Assembly: GCF_017086405.1 (NCBI RefSeq)
Contig: NZ_CP070973.1
Span: 2,542,001 to 2,606,000 of the forward strand
Direction of reading: 5' to 3'
From: Mycobacterium gordonae
GTDB taxonomy: Bacteria > Actinomycetota > Actinomycetes > Mycobacteriales > Mycobacteriaceae
Length of the DNA stretch: 64,000 bases
Shown here: positions 39,305 through 49,538 of the stretch, piece after piece
Position numbering within the stretch: the first letter of the stretch is position 1
Layout: each line of letters starts with the position of its first letter
The notes under the pieces: model-generated
What the model was told of the DNA's origin: nothing
Seen by the model: the letters and a program-made list of their open reading frames with translations, nothing else
Database searches by the model: none
Made by a program: the position numbers and the translations under genes

Positions 39305-39820
39305 ATGACCGATAATCCACCGGATGTTGCGGACCGCCCCGGTGGTGGGCCGAAGGATGTTCGGCCGGCCGACCTGGACGGCGTGGACCGCCGGATCCTC
39401 AGCCTGCTGCACGGCGATGCCCGCATCACCAACAACGCGCTGGCCGACGCGGTGGGCATCGCGCCATCGACGTGTCACGGCCGGGTGCGCCGCCTAGTGG
39501 AACTCGGCGTGATCCGCGGTTTCTACGCCGACATCGACCCCGTCGCGGTGGGTTTGTCGTTGCAGGCGATGATCTCGGTCAAGCTGCAATCGGGTGCGCG
39601 CCGCAGAATCCGCAGTTTCATCGAGCAGATCCGTAGCAAGCGGCAGGTGGTCGACGTCTATTTCCTGGCCGGCGCGGACGATTTCATCCTTCATGTCGCG
39701 GCCCGCGACACGCAGGATCTGCGCACCTTCGTGGTCGAGAATCTCAACGCCGATGCCGATGTGGCAGGCACTCAAACCTCGCTGATCTTTGAGCATCTGC
39801 GTGGGGCGGCACCGATCTAG
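39305..39820 (+). CDS. aldR: Lrp/AsnC-family regulator AldR
   Basis: 171 residues (Rv2779c homologue). N-terminal HTH (LDGVDRRILSLLHGDARITN ... VGIAPSTCHGRVRRL) and C-terminal RAM effector domain (ISVKLQSGARRRIRSF ... VYFLAGADDFILHVAA) that senses alanine and related amino acids in the M. tuberculosis protein. The first ~20 residues are a disordered Pro/Asp/Gly lead. ATG 39305. Confidence 0.95.
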   Translation: MTDNPPDVADRPGGGPKDVRPADLDGVDRRILSLLHGDARITNNALADAVGIAPSTCHGRVRRLVELGVIRGFYADIDPVAVGLSLQAMISVKLQSGARRRIRSFIEQIRSKRQVVDVYFLAGADDFILHVAARDTQDLRTFVVENLNADADVAGTQTSLIFEHLRGAAPI

Positions 39821-39848
39821 CAACCGGCGGCCTGGCTATGATCGGCCG

Positions 39849-40310
39849 ATGAGCGAACCTTCGGCTACAGCCACAGTTCAGATCGAGGCCAGTCCCGAGA
39901 CGGTGTACGGCCTGATCACCGACCTTCCGACGCTGGCCGCGCTGGCCGAGGAGGCGGTGGCAATGGAGCTTCTCGAGGGCGATGCCGTCACCGAGGGGGC
40001 GGTGTTCGTCGGCCACAACGAGAATGGCAGCAAACGCTGGAAGACAAAATGCACCGTCACCGACGCCGAGCCCGGCCGGGTCTTCGCATTCGACGTGCGC
40101 TCGGCGGCGCTTCCGATCGCGCGGTGGCAGTACGACATCGCCGCGGCCGACGGTGGTTGTCGGGTGACCGAGAGCACCTGGGACCGCCGGCCCGGTTGGC
40201 TGCGCAAAGTAGCCGGCGTGATCACCGGCGTTGCCGACCGCAAGGCCCAAAACACGAAGAACATCGAGCTGACGTTGCAGCGCCTCAAGCAGCGGGCCGA
40301 GAAAAGGTAG
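39849..40310 (+). CDS. SRPBCC (START-like) family protein (Rv2778c homologue)
   Basis: 153 residues with the polyketide-cyclase/Bet v1 fold: VQIEASPETVYGLITDLPTL opening, central CTVTDAEPGRVFAFDV strand, and a C-terminal amphipathic helix. Such proteins bind hydrophobic ligands; the ligand is unknown. ATG 39849 is the family start. Lies 28 bases after aldR and 64 before the next gene. Confidence 0.88.
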   Translation: MSEPSATATVQIEASPETVYGLITDLPTLAALAEEAVAMELLEGDAVTEGAVFVGHNENGSKRWKTKCTVTDAEPGRVFAFDVRSAALPIARWQYDIAAADGGCRVTESTWDRRPGWLRKVAGVITGVADRKAQNTKNIELTLQRLKQRAEKR

Positions 40311-40374
40311 TACCGCGGGTATCGCATACCTGACCCGTTTCAGTACACTTGCCACTCGAGGCAAGGGGGCCGTG

Positions 40375-41292
40375 ATGAGCACTGTTGACGATCGGGCGGT
40401 GGGGCCGCACGCGGGACCGTCGGTTGCCGCCGACCATGAGCGGCTGGTACTGGAAGCGCGCAATGTCGAGTTCGACTGGGCAGAGTTGCCGTTTCACTAT
40501 GTGCCGGGCGAACCGATGGCCACACACGTTCTCAACGTGCTGCACCTGCTGCTGCCGGCTGGTGAAGAGTTCTTCGTCGATGTCTTCAAGAAGACGCTGC
40601 CCCTGATCAAGGACGATCAACTACGCCTGGACGTGCAGGGATTCATCGGCCAGGAGGCGATGCACTCGCAGGCGCACTCCGGAGTGCTGGCACACTTCGA
40701 CGCTCAGGGCATCGACCTGACGCCGTTCACCGACCAAGTGCGTTGGCTGTTCGGAAAGCTGCTCGGGGAGAAGCCGCATCGCAGCGTGCGCCGATACCAC
40801 AGCTGGTTGTTGGAGCAGGTGGCCTTCATCTCGGCGATCGAGCATTACACGGCCGTGCTGGGCGAGTGGATTCTGGACTCGCCGGCGCTGGACGCCGTCG
40901 GGACTGACCCGGTGATGCTGGACATGCTGCGCTGGCACGGGGCCGAAGAGGTCGAGCACAAGGCGGTGGCGTTCGACACCATGAAGCACCTGCGGGTCGG
41001 GTATTGGCGGCAGATCCGGGCCCAGCTGGCGGTGACGCCCGTGCTGACCTTGTTGTGGATCCGCGGGGTGCGCTTCATGTACTCGGTGGACCCGTGCGTA
41101 CCGCCGGGGACCAGGGCGCGCTGGCGGGACTTCCTGCGCGCCGCGCGGCGCGGGTTGGTACCCGGGCCGCGCCGGTTGATCAGCGTGGGCGGCTCCTATT
41201 ATCGGCCGGGCTTCCATCCGTCGCAGCTGGGCGGCCTGGAGCGCGCCGTCGACTACCTCGCGGTATCCCCCGCCGCCCGGGCGTCGCACTGA
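40375..41292 (+). CDS. Putative metal-dependent hydrolase (PF10118 type; Rv2777c homologue)
   Basis: 305 residues. The all-helical, ferritin-like family is recognised from EFDWAELPFHYVPGEPMATH, the FIGQEAMHSQAHSGVL motif (Glu/His ligands) and the later WHGAEEVEHKAVAFD motif, giving a probable di-metal centre of Glu and His residues. Reaction unknown; an oxidative function is as likely as hydrolysis. GTG 40372 adjoins the ATG. The next gene begins 3 bases after the stop. Confidence 0.88.
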   Translation: MSTVDDRAVGPHAGPSVAADHERLVLEARNVEFDWAELPFHYVPGEPMATHVLNVLHLLLPAGEEFFVDVFKKTLPLIKDDQLRLDVQGFIGQEAMHSQAHSGVLAHFDAQGIDLTPFTDQVRWLFGKLLGEKPHRSVRRYHSWLLEQVAFISAIEHYTAVLGEWILDSPALDAVGTDPVMLDMLRWHGAEEVEHKAVAFDTMKHLRVGYWRQIRAQLAVTPVLTLLWIRGVRFMYSVDPCVPPGTRARWRDFLRAARRGLVPGPRRLISVGGSYYRPGFHPSQLGGLERAVDYLAVSPAARASH

Positions 41293-41295
41293 AAC

Positions 41296-43032
41296 ATGGC
41301 TATTCTCAACGCATCTGACGGTGTGACCCTGTCCGTCCACCGCTACGCCGACGTCGACCCGGCGCGTCCGACGGTGCTGGCCATCCACGGGTACCCGGAC
41401 AACCACCACATCTGGGACGGGGTGGCCGAACTGCTCGGCGGGCGGTACAACGTCGTCGCCTACGACGTGCGCGGAGCCGGCGAATCGTCCTCTCCGGCAG
41501 ACAGATCCGGATACCACCTGGACCAATTGGTCGCTGACATCGGTGCCGTGATCGACAGCCTGGGCGTCGGGCAGGTGCATCTGCTGGCGCACGACTGGGG
41601 GTCGGTGCAGGCGTGGTCGGCGGTCACCGACGGCGCGGTGGTGTCCAAGATCGCCTCCTTCACTTCGATTTCGGGTCCGCACGTGCGGCACATCGGCCAG
41701 TTCGTGCGCTCGGCGCGCACGCCGCGCGAGATCGGCAACGTGGCGCGGCAGGCCAGTTCGTCGGTGTACGTCGGGTTCTTCTTGAGTCCCCGTCTGCCGG
41801 AGTTGTTCTTCCGGTCCCGGCTCGGAGTGAAAGTCGTCGAAGGCCTGGAACGCTTCGGCCGGTCGAGCACCCTGAGTCGACGCACCAAGTCGCCGCGCGG
41901 GATCGGCGACTACGTCAACGGTTTGAACCTGTACCGGGAGAACCTGCCCGCGCCGTTGGTGTCACCCGGCGCTCAGGTTCCGCAGACCGCCGTCCCGGTG
42001 CAAGTACTGATACCCGGCAAGGACCTCTTCATCACGCCGGCGCTGCAGCGTTACGTCGGTGCGATTCCGCCGACGGGCAGGGTCGTCCCGATCCAGGGTG
42101 GGCACTGGGTGGTGACGTCGCGCCCCGACGTGATCGCGCGGCTGACCGGCGAGTGGATCGACGCGGTCGTGGGGGGCCTGGCGGAATCGGAGTTGCGTGC
42201 CGGCCCGCGCGAGGTGGGCGGCAAACTGGCGCTGGTCACCGGGGCGGGCTCCGGCATCGGCCGGGCGACCGCGGTGGAATTGGCCCGCACCGGCGCGGCC
42301 AAGGTGGTGATCGTGGACCGCGACCCCGGTGCGGCCGAGGAAACGGCGGAGGCCGTCCGGGCGGCCGGGGCCCAGGCTGCCGTGTACCAGGCTGACGTGA
42401 CCGACGAAGAGTTGATGAATGACCTTGCGGCACAGGTGTATAACGATCACGGCGTGGTGGACATCCTGGTGAACAACGCCGGCATCGGGATGGCGGGCCG
42501 GTTTCTGGAGACGTCGTCCCGGCACTGGGACGACATCATGGCGGTCAACGTCCGCGGCGTCATCACCGGCAGCAGGGCCTTCGGCGCTCAGATGGTCGAG
42601 CGCGGTGAAGGCGGAACCATCATCAACCTGTCGTCGGCCGCGGCGTTCCTGCCGTCGAAGTCCATGGTCGCCTACAGCACAACGAAAGCCGCGGTGCTCG
42701 GGTTCAGTGAGGCATTGCGCGCCGACCTCGCCGACGAAGGCATCAGCGTCACCGCCGTCTGCCCCGGCTTCGTGAACACCAATATCGCGAAAAGCACCGT
42801 CTATGCCGGCATGTCGGCGCAGCAGCAGGAGCGGGCCCGAGCGAAAGCGGACGCGAGTTACCGGCGGCGCAACTACACCCCGGAAGCCACCGCCAGGGCG
42901 ATCGTCAAGTCCATCAGAACCGGGCCGGCGGTGCTGCCGGTGGCCCCGGAGTCAAGGGTCGGCTACGCGATGCGGCGCATCAGCCCTTCGGCCATTCGAT
43001 TGCTGGCGCGCCTGGATATCCGGCAACAGTAG
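41296..43032 (+). CDS. EphD-like alpha/beta-hydrolase - short-chain dehydrogenase fusion
   Basis: 578 residues with two enzymes. Residues 1-~290 are an epoxide-hydrolase-type alpha/beta-hydrolase: HGYPD at 31-35, nucleophile D100 in AHDWGS, C-terminal His in QGGHWVV. Residues ~305-578 are an SDR: TGAGSGIG, NNAGIG, and active-site Ser plus YSTTK. The same architecture is found in M. tuberculosis EphD (Rv2214c, 592 residues), active on mycolate-related lipids. In H37Rv Rv2777c and Rv2776c are adjacent; here this gene lies between their homologues, so it is probably a paralogue or a relocated ephD. Coupled to both neighbours by short gaps. Confidence 0.9.
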   Translation: MAILNASDGVTLSVHRYADVDPARPTVLAIHGYPDNHHIWDGVAELLGGRYNVVAYDVRGAGESSSPADRSGYHLDQLVADIGAVIDSLGVGQVHLLAHDWGSVQAWSAVTDGAVVSKIASFTSISGPHVRHIGQFVRSARTPREIGNVARQASSSVYVGFFLSPRLPELFFRSRLGVKVVEGLERFGRSSTLSRRTKSPRGIGDYVNGLNLYRENLPAPLVSPGAQVPQTAVPVQVLIPGKDLFITPALQRYVGAIPPTGRVVPIQGGHWVVTSRPDVIARLTGEWIDAVVGGLAESELRAGPREVGGKLALVTGAGSGIGRATAVELARTGAAKVVIVDRDPGAAEETAEAVRAAGAQAAVYQADVTDEELMNDLAAQVYNDHGVVDILVNNAGIGMAGRFLETSSRHWDDIMAVNVRGVITGSRAFGAQMVERGEGGTIINLSSAAAFLPSKSMVAYSTTKAAVLGFSEALRADLADEGISVTAVCPGFVNTNIAKSTVYAGMSAQQQERARAKADASYRRRNYTPEATARAIVKSIRTGPAVLPVAPESRVGYAMRRISPSAIRLLARLDIRQQ

Positions 43033-43036
43033 GGGA

Positions 43037-44119
43037 ATGACTGTGCCGGACAGCATTTGGAGGAGCAGGCCCGCCGACCTCTACGGACGGCGCGATCATG
43101 ACCGCTTTTTCACCGTGCTGTGGGGTGTGCGCACGGTGATGGGTGGTCTCGCCGCGGCATCGCGGTGGCGACCATCCCGGGTGACGCCCGTGTCGCGCAC
43201 GCACCGCGCGAGGATCACCGATCGGGTACTGGTAGCACCCGATGTGGTCGCACTGACATTGACCGACGCGGAGGGCGGACTGTTGCCGTCCTGGACGCCG
43301 GGGGGACACATCGACGTGCAGTTGCCCTCGGGACGTCGGCGGCAGTACTCGCTGTGTGGACCGCCCGGGCGCCGTACGGACTACCGCATCGCGGTGCGCC
43401 GGATCGCCGACGGTGGCGGCGGGTCAATCGAGATGCACGACGCCCTCGACGTCGGTGACACCTTGCTTTTCGAGGGTCCACGCAACGCCTTCTATCTGGG
43501 GGCGTCGGAGCGTGAGGTGCTGTTCGTGATCGGCGGGATCGGGGTGACGCCCATCCTGCCGATGATCCGGGTTGCGGAGCAGCGCGGAATCGATTGGCGG
43601 GCAATCTATGCCGGTCGTAGCCGGGAATACATGCCGTTGTTGGACGAGGTGCTGGCGGTAGCGCCTGAGCGGGTCACCGTGTGGGCCGACGACGAACACG
43701 GCCGAATCGCCGCGGTGGCGGACCTGCTGGCCGGCGCCGGGCCGACGACAGCGGTGTACGTCTGCGGACCGGCCGGCATGTTGGAAGCGGTCCGGGTGGC
43801 ACGCGACCTGCATGCAGCTGCGCCATTGCATTACGAGCGGTTCAGTCCGGCGCCGATCGTGAACGGATCTGCGTTCGAGCTGGAGCTGGCGCGCTCGCGA
43901 CAGGTGCTCAGCGTCCCGGCGAATCGGTCGGCGCTCGAGGTCATGCTCGACCACGATCCGACCACGGCCTACTCGTGCCAGCAGGGTTTCTGCGGCACCT
44001 GCAAGGTGAAAGTGCTTGCCGGGCAAGTAGACCGGCGTGGCCGCGCTGCCGAAGGCGACGACGAGATGCTGGTCTGCGTCTCGCGCTCCGATGGCGGCCG
44101 GCTCGTGATCGATCGCTAG
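43037..44119 (+). CDS. Phthalate-dioxygenase-reductase-like flavin/2Fe-2S oxidoreductase (Rv2776c homologue)
   Basis: 360 residues. Flavin-binding barrel (RRQYSLCGPPG, RxYS type), NAD domain (FVIGGIGVTPILPM; VYVCGPAGMLEAV) and a C-terminal plant-type ferredoxin with CQQGFCGTCKVK plus a distal Cys (EMLVCVSRS). Passes electrons from NAD(P)H to an oxygenase or desaturase; no oxygenase lies beside it except possibly the ferritin-like Rv2777c homologue two genes upstream. ATG 43037 preceded by AGGGGA. Its stop shares the palindrome CTAG (44116-44119) with the stop of the convergent gene. Confidence 0.92.
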   Translation: MTVPDSIWRSRPADLYGRRDHDRFFTVLWGVRTVMGGLAAASRWRPSRVTPVSRTHRARITDRVLVAPDVVALTLTDAEGGLLPSWTPGGHIDVQLPSGRRRQYSLCGPPGRRTDYRIAVRRIADGGGGSIEMHDALDVGDTLLFEGPRNAFYLGASEREVLFVIGGIGVTPILPMIRVAEQRGIDWRAIYAGRSREYMPLLDEVLAVAPERVTVWADDEHGRIAAVADLLAGAGPTTAVYVCGPAGMLEAVRVARDLHAAAPLHYERFSPAPIVNGSAFELELARSRQVLSVPANRSALEVMLDHDPTTAYSCQQGFCGTCKVKVLAGQVDRRGRAAEGDDEMLVCVSRSDGGRLVIDR

Positions 44120-45879
44120 AACACGCCTTTCTCGCTGAGCACATTGGCATAGGCGATCAGGTCGGCGGCGAACAACTCGGGTTGCTCGAAAGCGGCGAAA
44201 TGGCCGCCGCGGTCGTGAACGGCGTAATGGACCAGGTTGTAGCGCGCCGCCGCCCATGCGCGCGGAGTTTGCAGCATCTCGCCCGGGTAGACGGCGTAAC
44301 CGGTCGGGACATCGACGCGGCCGGTCCAGTCGCTGAGCGGGCTGGTGCCGGCCCGCGCGGATTCGCAATACAGGCGTGCCGCCGAGGTGGCGGTGCCGGT
44401 GAGCCAGTAGAACATCAGGTTGTCGATGAGCCGGTCGGTGCTGATGGGCATGCCTTCCCTGATGTCGCACCAGGCGTGGAATTTCTCGAGTATCCAACCG
44501 GCCAGTCCCAGCGGCGAATCGTCCAGGCCGAAGCCGAGTGAATGTGGCCGGGTGGACTGGATTTCCATGTATGCGGTGCCGTCTTTGATGCGTTCGACAC
44601 CCGCCGCGATGGCCGCCCACTCCGTTTCGGTGACGTTCGCCAACAGCTCGGCGTTTGTCTGGTCCGGCGGCGCGAACAGCATGTTGGTGTGAATCGCGAC
44701 GGCGTGCTGCGGATAGTGCTCGCCGAGATTGCGCGTGACCAGCGCGCCCCAGTCGCCGCCCTGGGCCAGATAGCGGTCGTAACCGAGCTGGGCCATCACG
44801 TCGGCGACAGCCGCGGCGACCCGGGCTACGTCGATGCCGCGCTCCCGGGTCGGCCCGGAGAAGCCGTAGCCCGGCATGGAGACCAGGACCACGTGAAACC
44901 GCTTGCGCAGCAGCGGCAGGACGTCGAGGAATTCGACCACCGAGCCCGGCCACCCGTGGGTGATGACCAGCGGGACGGCGTCTTCGCGCTCTGACCTGGC
45001 GTGCAGGAAGTGGACTCGTTGCCCTGCGGCCTGGGTGACAAACGAACCGGCGGCGTTGACCTCGGCTTCGGTGGCCCGCCAGTCGTAGCGGTGTAACCAG
45101 TGATCGATGACGCTCTTGAGGAACGTCTGTTCGGTGCCGTAATCCCAGTCTGCTTCGGCGATTTCGGCCGGCCACCGGGCCGTGCTGAGGCGGTGGCGGA
45201 GGTCGTCGAGTTGGGCCTGGGGTACGTCGATGGGGTGCGGCTGGATGGGCGTGGTGATCGGTGCGGCGCTCGGCGCGGTGACCGGTGGGGCGATCAGAGA
45301 CACGACGGCGGGGGTGCTCGCCGGAGTGTCAACGGCCGCGGCTTGCTCTTGCTGCGGATTCTCGGCCGCCGAACGATACAAGCGGTAGCCCACATGCGGC
45401 ACCGTCACGCCGGGTAGCGGCTTCCACACGTAGGTGCGGTCATCGAGTTCGAAGCCGTGTTTTTCGTAGAAGTTGCGGGCCTTCTGATTCTTATCCGCGC
45501 ACCACAGGATGATGTCGTTGTCCGGATAGGTGCGCAGCACCTTGTTCAGTAACATTCCGCCGATGCCGTGCCGTTGGCTGTCGTCGAGGATGTAGAGCGC
45601 GTCGACCTGAATGTGCTTGGGATTCGACAGATCCGGCCCGAACAGCGTCATTCCCAGCAACTTGCCGCGCGCCTCGGCCATCAACATCTGCCAGCCGCCC
45701 CGTTTGAGCGTCGTCGGATAGAACGTGTCGACCCAGGTCTTCGGCGTGCCGATCATATCCAGCACATGCGTGGCCACGATTCCCTTCCAGGATTGCCGCC
45801 ACACCGGGTAGTGCATCGCCGCGACCCTGGCGTAATCCCTCGGCTTGGCCTCGCGGATCCGGATATCGCTGGATCGCAC
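44116..45879 (-). CDS. GNAT acetyltransferase - epoxide hydrolase fusion
   Basis: 587 residues from GTG 45879 (GGAGG 9 bases upstream). Residues ~4-165 are a GNAT N-acetyltransferase with the acetyl-CoA motif QRHGIG at 102-107. A Pro/Ala/Thr linker (~172-213) joins an epoxide hydrolase of the microsomal/JHEH type: EHN domain (IQPHPIDVPQAQLDDLRHRL), oxyanion HGWPG at 308-312, nucleophile D376 in GGDWG, and His near 560 (RGGHFAAFEQPE). In H37Rv Rv2775 is, as I recall, only the 152-residue GNAT part. No stop or start signal separates the domains, so this reads as a true fusion. Confidence 0.88.
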   Translation of the reverse strand: MRSSDIRIREAKPRDYARVAAMHYPVWRQSWKGIVATHVLDMIGTPKTWVDTFYPTTLKRGGWQMLMAEARGKLLGMTLFGPDLSNPKHIQVDALYILDDSQRHGIGGMLLNKVLRTYPDNDIILWCADKNQKARNFYEKHGFELDDRTYVWKPLPGVTVPHVGYRLYRSAAENPQQEQAAAVDTPASTPAVVSLIAPPVTAPSAAPITTPIQPHPIDVPQAQLDDLRHRLSTARWPAEIAEADWDYGTEQTFLKSVIDHWLHRYDWRATEAEVNAAGSFVTQAAGQRVHFLHARSEREDAVPLVITHGWPGSVVEFLDVLPLLRKRFHVVLVSMPGYGFSGPTRERGIDVARVAAAVADVMAQLGYDRYLAQGGDWGALVTRNLGEHYPQHAVAIHTNMLFAPPDQTNAELLANVTETEWAAIAAGVERIKDGTAYMEIQSTRPHSLGFGLDDSPLGLAGWILEKFHAWCDIREGMPISTDRLIDNLMFYWLTGTATSAARLYCESARAGTSPLSDWTGRVDVPTGYAVYPGEMLQTPRAWAAARYNLVHYAVHDRGGHFAAFEQPELFAADLIAYANVLSEKGVF

Positions 45880-45962
45880 GTGTGCACCTCCGCTTTTCTC
45901 GCACCGACGTCTCGACCATCTCAGCCTAGAGAGGCGCCAGTGTGCCGGGTGTTGCCGCATGC

Positions 45963-48626
<2,664 letters not shown>

Positions 48627-48630
<4 letters not shown>

Positions 48631-49079
48631 GCACGCTGCTGATCGTTCACCACACGCCCTCGCCGCACTGCCAGGAGATGTTCGAGGCCGTGTTGGCCGG
48701 GGCCACCACGCCCGAGATCGAGGGTGTGAAGGTGATGCGACGGCCAGCTCTCACCGTCTCACCGGTCGAGATGCTGGGAGCCGACGGATATCTGCTGGGA
48801 ACGCCGGCCAACCTCGGTTACCTCAGCGGCGCCCTCAAGCACGCTTTCGACGAGTCGTACTACCAACTGCTCGACGCCAGCCGCGGCAGACCGTTCGGTG
48901 TCTACATTCATGGCAACGAAGGCAGCGAGGGCGCGCAGCGGGCCTTGGACGGCATCACCGCCGGTCTGGGCTGGGTGAAAGCGGCAGACGATGTTGTGGT
49001 GTCTGGCAAGCCCGTTAAGGCAGACCTGGAGCAATGCTGGAACCTCGGCGCGACGGTCGCCGCGACATTGATGGCCTGA
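48627..49079 (+). CDS. Flavodoxin-like NAD(P)H-dependent reductase (Rv2771c homologue)
   Basis: 150 residues with the FMN-binding flavodoxin fold: phosphate loop at LIVHHTPSPHCQEM, second loop GTPANLGYLSGALKHAFDE, third loop IHGNEGSEGAQRAL. Probably an FMN reductase or quinone reductase. Last gene of the dapB operon; a strong hairpin follows 105 bases downstream. Confidence 0.9.
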
Positions 49080-49183
49080 GTCGCAGGAGCGAGACCGGGT
49101 CGACTTCCGGTTGAGGCAAGGTCCCCAACGTCGAGGCGCGACTGCAATCGGTCCAATTCCGCGACGATTCGATCGCTGAGGGT

Positions 49184-49213
49184 CGTTGCGCGGTGGCTCG
49201 TCACCGCGCAACG
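49184..49213 (+). terminator. Strong stem-loop downstream of the dapB operon
   Basis: CGTTGCGCGGTG-GCTCGT-CACCGCGCAACG: a perfect 12-bp stem with a 6-base loop, 105 bases after the last stop codon. No U-tract, as is common in mycobacterial terminators. Could also be an operator, but position favours termination. Confidence 0.6.
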
Positions 49214-49483
49214 AATCCGGATGCCCGCGGGCCGGTCTGGCGTCGACAACCGTCTCCGCGACAATCAGCAAATCCGTTGGAGTTCCTAGTATCTCGTTGT
49301 CGCGTGGCATCTTGGCGCGCGTGAGTCATGTGCTGAGGCCCGTCTGCGCCGTCGATTGCGGAAAAGCGGGACACCCGTTTGTTGATCCGTAGAAAAGCGC
49401 AAAAATGGTGAAGTTATTGTTTACTATTGGTCATCGGGACACCTTACTGTCCACCCAGCTGGTGCTTGTAAAGCCACTTTACA

Positions 49484-49511
49484 TTGACGTCGTTGCAGTT
49501 TATCGTAATTA
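49484..49511 (+). promoter_or_regulatory. Candidate promoter of the PGRS gene
   Basis: TTGACG (49484-49489), 16-base spacer, TAATTA (49506-49511), placing a transcript start near 49518, about 20 bases before the GTG. It differs from the 18-base-spaced element seen upstream of the three other PE_PGRS genes. Confidence 0.4.
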
Positions 49512-49538
49512 AATTCATCTGATCTTCGTAGGCCGGCC

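Larger units (their letters stand above)
49080..49538. other. 459-base gap after the dapB operon
   Basis: No gene. Contains the 12-bp-stem hairpin (49184-49213), then an AT-rich stretch (49390-49520) with promoter-like words upstream of the PGRS gene. I searched it specifically for a PE domain (MSFV.. start, ESX signal, GRPLIGDG linker) in all frames and found none. Confidence 0.6.
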
